The position numbers and the translations under genes were made by a program. Below, one piece after another: positions 49,421 to 53,167 of a stretch of 53,167 nucleotides of DNA. This DNA is from an uncultured Desulfobacteraceae bacterium. Its GTDB lineage: Bacteria > Desulfobacterota > Desulfobacteria > Desulfobacterales > Desulfobacteraceae. How positions within the stretch are numbered: the first letter of the stretch is position 1; each line of letters begins with the position of its first letter. The DNA is taken from the NCBI GenBank assembly GCA_913041495.1, contig CAJWHT010000013.1, positions 1-53,167 on the forward strand, written 5' to 3'. The notes under the pieces are model-generated. The model worked only from the letters and a program-made list of their open reading frames with translations, made no database searches and was not told the origin of the DNA.

Positions 49421-51583
49421 TTAATCCGATCTGACCACACGTTTTACGTCAGTGACTTTTTTGACCCGGCGGATCTCTGCCATGACCTTTCGAAGCTGCT
49501 CCCGGCTTTCCACCATGATGGTGAAATAGAACAGCCCGATACCGTCATCGCTGGTCTTGCTCTGGGCGTTGACAATATTGATTTTGGACTTGGAGATGAC
49601 GCCGGCAATATCGGCCAGCAGACCGTGGCGGTCGTCTGTTTTGATGCGGATGGAGGCGGGATAGGATTCCTTGAGGTCACTTGCCCACTGGACCTCAATC
49701 TTTCTTTCACTGCTCATCTTCATGACGTTGAGGCAGGTTTTCTGATGGATGGTCACCCCCTGGCCCTGGGTGATGTACCCTGTGATGGGATCACCGGGCA
49801 GAGGGGTGCAGCACTTGGAAAACTTGACCAGGATATCGCTTAAGCCTTTTACGATGACGCCCGTATCCTGTTTGCCGCCTTTGGGGGCGGGTATGGCAAT
49901 TTTTTTGGTGGCCCCTTCTTCCTCCCGGTGCTGTCCACGCTCCAGATCGGGCAGGGCCTTGTTCAGGACCTGGTTGGGGGTCAGCTTGCCGAATCCCACG
50001 TGGGCGATGAGATCATCCACTGTTTTAAAGCCAAAAAACTCCGCCACCCGGGCCATGTCCCCGGATTTAACCAGCGCATTGAAATTCTGCCCCTTCTTGC
50101 GGAAGGTTTTTTCGCACATCTCTTTGCCCAGAGAGAAGCTTCGCTCCCTCTCTTTGGCATTGATGTAGGCGCGGATTTTAGTCTTGGCCTTGACCGTTTT
50201 TACAAAGTTCAGCCAGTCGCGGCTGGGTTCATGCCCCTTGGTGGTCATGATTTCCACCGTATCCCCGCTCATGAGCTGATGGGCCAGGGGAACCAGCTTG
50301 CCGTTGACCTTGGCACCGGTACACTGGGCCCCCACCTCGGTGTGGATACGGTATGCAAAATCCACGGGTGTGGCCTTCTTAGGCAGGGTTTTGATCTCTC
50401 CTTGGGGGGTGAACACGTAAATTTCACCCGGGTAGAGGTCGATGCGGACATTTTCCAGGAACTCATCCGGATCACTGAGACTCTCCTGGTTTTCCACCAG
50501 GTTACGGATCCAGGCAAAAAGCTCCCCCGTGCTCTCATCGATATTGGTGCCCTCTTTGTAGGACCAGTGGGCGGCAATACCGGATTCGGCGATCCTGTCC
50601 ATCTCGTGGGTACGGATCTGAATCTCCACCCGCTCCCCTTTGGGTCCGATCACCGTGGTATGGATGGACTGGTACATATTGGGCTTGGGATTGCCGATGT
50701 AATCCTTGATCTTGTAGTAGATGGGTTTCCACATGGAGTGGATGGCCCCCATGGCGGCATAGCACTGGGGCACCGTGTCAAGGATGATCCTGAAAGCGAT
50801 GATGTCGTAGACCTCATCAAACTCCAGTCCCTGGGAAAGCATCTTCTGGTAGATGGAATAGTGGGCCTTGTACCGTCCCTTGATGTCACAGGGCAGTTCC
50901 ATCTCCTCCATCTTGTAATGCAGGGAGGTGGAGACCTCCTTGATATAATCCTCTTTTTCATCCTTGGCCCGGTTCACAAGGGCCTCGATGCGGTCGTACT
51001 CCTCTCTCAGGGTGTAGTAGAACCCGATCTCCTCCAACTCATGCTTGATCCAGAAAATCCCCAGGCGGGCGGCAATGGGGGAGTATATATCCAGGGTTTC
51101 CTGGGCAATGGCGGCCTGTTTTTCCGGTTTGCGGTGGTACTTGAGGGTCCGCATATTATGGATCCGGTCCGCCAGCTTGATCAGAACCACCCGGATGTCG
51201 TCGGCCATGGCCAGGATCATCTTCCGCAGCGATTCTGCCTGCTGAAACCGCTTGGTGGCCGAAGGCAGGGAGGACAGCTTGGTCACCCCCTCCACGATAT
51301 GGGCCACCCCGGGTCCGAAAAGATTCTCGATATCTTCCTTGGTGGCCGGTGTATCTTCGATGACATCGTGGAGCAGGGCGGCGGCAATACTTTCCATATC
51401 CAGCCGCATATCCGCCAGGATACTGGCCACCTCAAGGGGATGGGAGAGGTAGGGCTCCCCGGACAGCCGCACCTGCCCCTCATGGACCCGGGCCGAATAG
51501 ATGTACGCCCTGTCGATCAGGGAGACATCCGCGTCGGGATTGTACTCGTAAATCTTATCCAATATGTCGGTGATACGTATCAT
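49421..51583 (-). CDS. spoT: Bifunctional (p)ppGpp synthetase/hydrolase (RelA/SpoT family)
   Basis: 720 residues: HD hydrolase domain (~45-145; HPLEVASIL, HDVIEDT, ADRIHNMRTL), synthetase domain (~235-345; IKGRYKAHYSIYQKM, YDIIAFRIIL, YQSIHTTVIGPKGERVEIQIRT), TGS domain (~385-450, YVFTPQGEIKTLPKKATPVDFAYRIH), a helical/Zn-like region with KCCTPLPGDPITGYIT, and a C-terminal ACT domain (~645-718). Intact HD and synthetase motifs suggest both activities. Makes and degrades the stringent-response alarmone in the cytoplasm. Confidence 0.96.
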   Translation of the reverse strand: MIRITDILDKIYEYNPDADVSLIDRAYIYSARVHEGQVRLSGEPYLSHPLEVASILADMRLDMESIAAALLHDVIEDTPATKEDIENLFGPGVAHIVEGVTKLSSLPSATKRFQQAESLRKMILAMADDIRVVLIKLADRIHNMRTLKYHRKPEKQAAIAQETLDIYSPIAARLGIFWIKHELEEIGFYYTLREEYDRIEALVNRAKDEKEDYIKEVSTSLHYKMEEMELPCDIKGRYKAHYSIYQKMLSQGLEFDEVYDIIAFRIILDTVPQCYAAMGAIHSMWKPIYYKIKDYIGNPKPNMYQSIHTTVIGPKGERVEIQIRTHEMDRIAESGIAAHWSYKEGTNIDESTGELFAWIRNLVENQESLSDPDEFLENVRIDLYPGEIYVFTPQGEIKTLPKKATPVDFAYRIHTEVGAQCTGAKVNGKLVPLAHQLMSGDTVEIMTTKGHEPSRDWLNFVKTVKAKTKIRAYINAKERERSFSLGKEMCEKTFRKKGQNFNALVKSGDMARVAEFFGFKTVDDLIAHVGFGKLTPNQVLNKALPDLERGQHREEEGATKKIAIPAPKGGKQDTGVIVKGLSDILVKFSKCCTPLPGDPITGYITQGQGVTIHQKTCLNVMKMSSERKIEVQWASDLKESYPASIRIKTDDRHGLLADIAGVISKSKINIVNAQSKTSDDGIGLFYFTIMVESREQLRKVMAEIRRVKKVTDVKRVVRSD

Positions 51584-51618
51584 CTGGCCCGGCCTTACAG
51601 ATCCTTATATCTCTTTAA

Positions 51619-52842
51619 CTAATATGCCTTGGCGAACAGAACCCGCCGCTCGCTTTTTTCACCGCAGCAGATGCAGGCCCCGTCTTCATCGGGGCTGTCA
51701 AAGGGGATACAGCGGATGGTGACGGAAAGGTCTTTTTTAATTTTTTCCTCGCACTCCCCTGATCCGCACCAGTGGGCATTGACAAATGCACCGTTGTTGT
51801 ATCCCTTGGCCTTTTTATACAGGGCATAGAACTCATCTTTGTCGTCGATGGAAAAGGTGTTTTCCTCTTTATAGGCCAGCGCCCTCTGGAACAGGGTGTT
51901 CTGGATGTCATCCAGGGTGTCGGTGATGGTGTTGACAAATTCATCCCGGCCCATGGAGGTCTTTTTCCCGGTATCCCGGCGGGCCATGAATACCGCGTTG
52001 TTTTCGATATCCCTGGGTCCCAGCTCGATCCGGACGGGGATGCCTTTTTTCACCCAGTCCCAGCCCCTGGCACCGCCGATATCCCGGCTGTCGATCTCAA
52101 CAACCACCTTGCGGTCGTGGTAGAATTGTTTCTGCAGGGCCGCTTTAAGGGCATCTGCACTTTCAAGGACAGCCGCGTTGTCCCCGCCTTTTTTCAGGAT
52201 CGGCAGGATCACCACATGGGCCGGTGCAATTCTGGGGGGAACCACAAGGCCGTCGTCATCGGAATGCACCATGATCATGCCGCCGATCATCCGGGTGGAG
52301 GTGCCCCAGGATGTGGTCCAGGCATAGGCTTCCTGGCCGTCTTCATTCTGGAAGGTGATGTTTGATCCTTTGGCAAAGTTCTGGCCCAAAAAGTGAGAGG
52401 TGCCGGCCTGAAGCGCCCTTTTGTCCTGCATCATGGCTTCGATGCAGGTGGTGTCGTCCGCACCGGGAAACCGTTCAGATTCACTCTTGCGCCCCTTTAC
52501 CACGGGCATGGCCAGGCGTTCTTCCACAAAGTCCGCATAGAGTTCCAGCATCTGCATGGTTCTATCCACCGCCTCTTCTTTGTTGGCATGGGCGGTATGG
52601 CCTTCCTGCCACAGGAATTCACTGGTTCTCAGGAACATCCGGGTCCGCATCTCCCAGCGCACCACGTTGGCCCACTGGTTCACCAGCAAGGGCAAATCGC
52701 GGTAGCTCTGGATCCAGTTCTTGTAGGTGTTCCAAATGATGGTCTCGGACGTAGGGCGTACGATGAGTTCCTCCTCCAACTTCGCGTCGGGATCGACCAC
52801 CACGCCACTGCCGTCTTCGGCATTCTTGAGGCGGTAGTGCGT
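51619..52842 (-). CDS. proS: Prolyl-tRNA synthetase (archaeal/eukaryotic-type short form), N-terminus missing at a junction
   Basis: The authentic sequence runs from about THYRLKNAEDGSGVVVDP to the stop, ~407 residues of a protein normally ~480 long. Class II motifs: LIVRPTSETIIWNTYKNW, RTRMFLRTSEFLWQEGHTAH, GTSHFLGQNFAKG, SWGTSTRMIGGMIM, the anticodon domain, and the C-terminal zinc-like CICCGEKSERRVLFAKAY ending in Tyr, all of the short ProRS type. Upstream of 52,842 the frame continues for ~47 residues that make no sense in ProRS and are the antisense of an ACC deaminase end. The first ~75 residues of the synthetase are therefore absent from this contig. Confidence 0.93.
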   Translation of the reverse strand, partial: THYRLKNAEDGSGVVVDPDAKLEEELIVRPTSETIIWNTYKNWIQSYRDLPLLVNQWANVVRWEMRTRMFLRTSEFLWQEGHTAHANKEEAVDRTMQMLELYADFVEERLAMPVVKGRKSESERFPGADDTTCIEAMMQDKRALQAGTSHFLGQNFAKGSNITFQNEDGQEAYAWTTSWGTSTRMIGGMIMVHSDDDGLVVPPRIAPAHVVILPILKKGGDNAAVLESADALKAALQKQFYHDRKVVVEIDSRDIGGARGWDWVKKGIPVRIELGPRDIENNAVFMARRDTGKKTSMGRDEFVNTITDTLDDIQNTLFQRALAYKEENTFSIDDKDEFYALYKKAKGYNNGAFVNAHWCGSGECEEKIKKDLSVTIRCIPFDSPDEDGACICCGEKSERRVLFAKAY

Positions 52843-52850
52843 GATGATGA
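52835..52850. other. Probable chimeric junction between two genomes
   Basis: Left of here the minus strand encodes ProRS; right of here the plus strand encodes ACC deaminase, and the base composition shifts to AT-rich. The word GTGATGATGA (52841-52850) fits both readings (antisense of Ile-Ile-Thr codons in ProRS, Asp-Asp-Glu codons in the deaminase), the kind of short overlap at which assemblers join unrelated reads. Confidence 0.8.
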
Positions 52851-53100
52851 AATTGTCATTAATCCAGATTATTCCTATCCTGCATATGGCATACCAAGCC
52901 ATGAAACCAATGAAGCTATTCGTATAGCAGCCCGCACGGAAGCTATGATTACTGATCCTGTTTATGAGGGCAAATCCATGCAAGGAATGATTGATTTAGT
53001 TAAAAAAGGTTTCTTCCCAGAAGGTTCAAATATTCTTTATGCCCATCTTGGTGGAGCGCCAGCTCTTAATGGTTACAGTTATACTTATAGGAATGGTTAA
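52843..53100 (+). CDS. acdS: 1-Aminocyclopropane-1-carboxylate deaminase, C-terminal fragment
   Basis: About 85 codons ending at TAA: DDEIVINPDYSYPAYGIPS, then RTEAMITDPVYEGKSMQGM, then FPEGSNILYAHLGGAPALNG. This follows the C-terminus of PLP-dependent ACC deaminases (TDPVYEGKSM and YAHLGG signatures) closely, and fits D-cysteine desulfhydrases less well. The catalytic lysine half is missing. Codon use is AT-rich, unlike every gene to its left. No start exists because the gene is cut by the junction; the apparent upstream reading frame is the antisense of proS. Confidence 0.88.
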   Translation, partial: DDEIVINPDYSYPAYGIPSHETNEAIRIAARTEAMITDPVYEGKSMQGMIDLVKKGFFPEGSNILYAHLGGAPALNGYSYTYRNG

Positions 53101-53113
53101 ACCCAGAAGTGTG

Positions 53114-53167
53114 TGGTGGAGGGACAGGGATTTGAACCCTGGAAGGGTGTTAGCCCTTGCTGGTTTT
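53114..53167 (-). tRNA. Class II tRNA (Ser or Leu), 3' part
   Basis: Read on the minus strand: anticodon-stem end ACCAG, a long variable arm (AAGGG-loop-CCCTT), T-arm CAGGG-TTCAAAT-CCCTG, acceptor TCCCTCC, then A and an encoded CCA (53114-53116). The long variable arm indicates tRNA-Ser or tRNA-Leu; the third anticodon base appears to be A, leaving Ser-UGA or Leu-UAA/CAA. The acceptor suits Ser, but the discriminator A suits Leu. The 5' half lies beyond the window. Confidence 0.85.

Noticed and set aside
49928-51622. 564-codon open frame opposite the (p)ppGpp synthetase gene
   Set aside because: Antisense shadow caused by GC-rich third positions; the minus strand has full RelA/SpoT motifs.
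52843-52983. Extra ~47-residue N-terminal domain on ProRS
   Set aside because: It is the antisense of the ACC deaminase fragment.
52393-53100. Single plus-strand ORF reading through proS antisense into the ACC deaminase end
   Set aside because: The left part is the exact antisense of ProRS; only 52843-53100 is real coding sequence.

Overview
The window looks like a contig from an anaerobic, probably sulfate-reducing member of the Desulfobacterota (Desulfobacteraceae-like). This is inferred from gene content: a hybrid cluster protein with the Cys motif of strict anaerobes, a tungsten/molybdenum aldehyde:ferredoxin oxidoreductase, a ROO-type flavodiiron protein, PerR with rubrerythrin, a short archaeal-type prolyl-tRNA synthetase, and many soluble histidine kinases carrying the A-H-D-F-N-N box. 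Most of the window is moderately GC-rich with compact operons. The stretch at about 19.9-28.0 kb is visibly AT-richer and accessory in character. The last ~325 bases look foreign and are probably an assembly chimera.

Layout. 0-6.5 kb is a redox and nitrosative-stress block: hcp (partial, minus), a divergent Crp/Fnr regulator of HcpR type that seems to start at ATT, rtcB, an AOR-family oxidoreductase, a flavodiiron protein and an ABM-like small protein. The same Fnr/HcpR-like dyad (TTGACCTG-R-ATCAA) precedes both hcp and the flavodiiron gene, which suggests one regulon. 6.5-8.6 kb holds a DASS-family anion/dicarboxylate transporter behind a near-perfect sigma-54 promoter with two upstream dyads, followed at its stop codon by a MITE-like nested inverted repeat. 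8.6-13.3 kb is a four-gene minus-strand operon: a coiled-coil protein, an OmpA-domain transmembrane protein with a roadblock/longin-like cytoplasmic part, a Ras-like small GTPase, and a soluble histidine kinase. It is a candidate envelope-to-cytoplasm signalling system. 13.4-17.0 kb is a dCache hybrid sensor kinase plus a sigma-54 activator. hisD and an MFS transporter follow.

19.9-28.0 kb is the accessory island: a non-coding AT-rich stretch, then five co-directional genes (a beta-solenoid membrane protein, a large helical-repeat protein, a lipoprotein, a two-TM coiled-coil protein, and a peptidoglycan-binding M15-type peptidase). I cannot assign the set to a described system. A GC-rich, strongly structured RNA candidate lies downstream. 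28.1-31.4 kb is a pstSCAB transporter (minus), then a YqeB-type molybdenum-hydroxylase accessory protein and a GAF hybrid kinase.

34.4-51.6 kb is mostly core: hisS-aspS, minC-minD-minE, a NarL-type regulator with a hybrid kinase, aroB, an FGE-like protein, perR-rbr, trxA-trxB-bamD, rpmB, a PIN-PhoH ATPase and a bifunctional (p)ppGpp synthetase/hydrolase. proS (minus) then loses its N-terminal coding part at about 52,842. The sequence continues on the opposite strand as the C-terminal 85 codons of an ACC deaminase, and the last bases are part of a class II tRNA.
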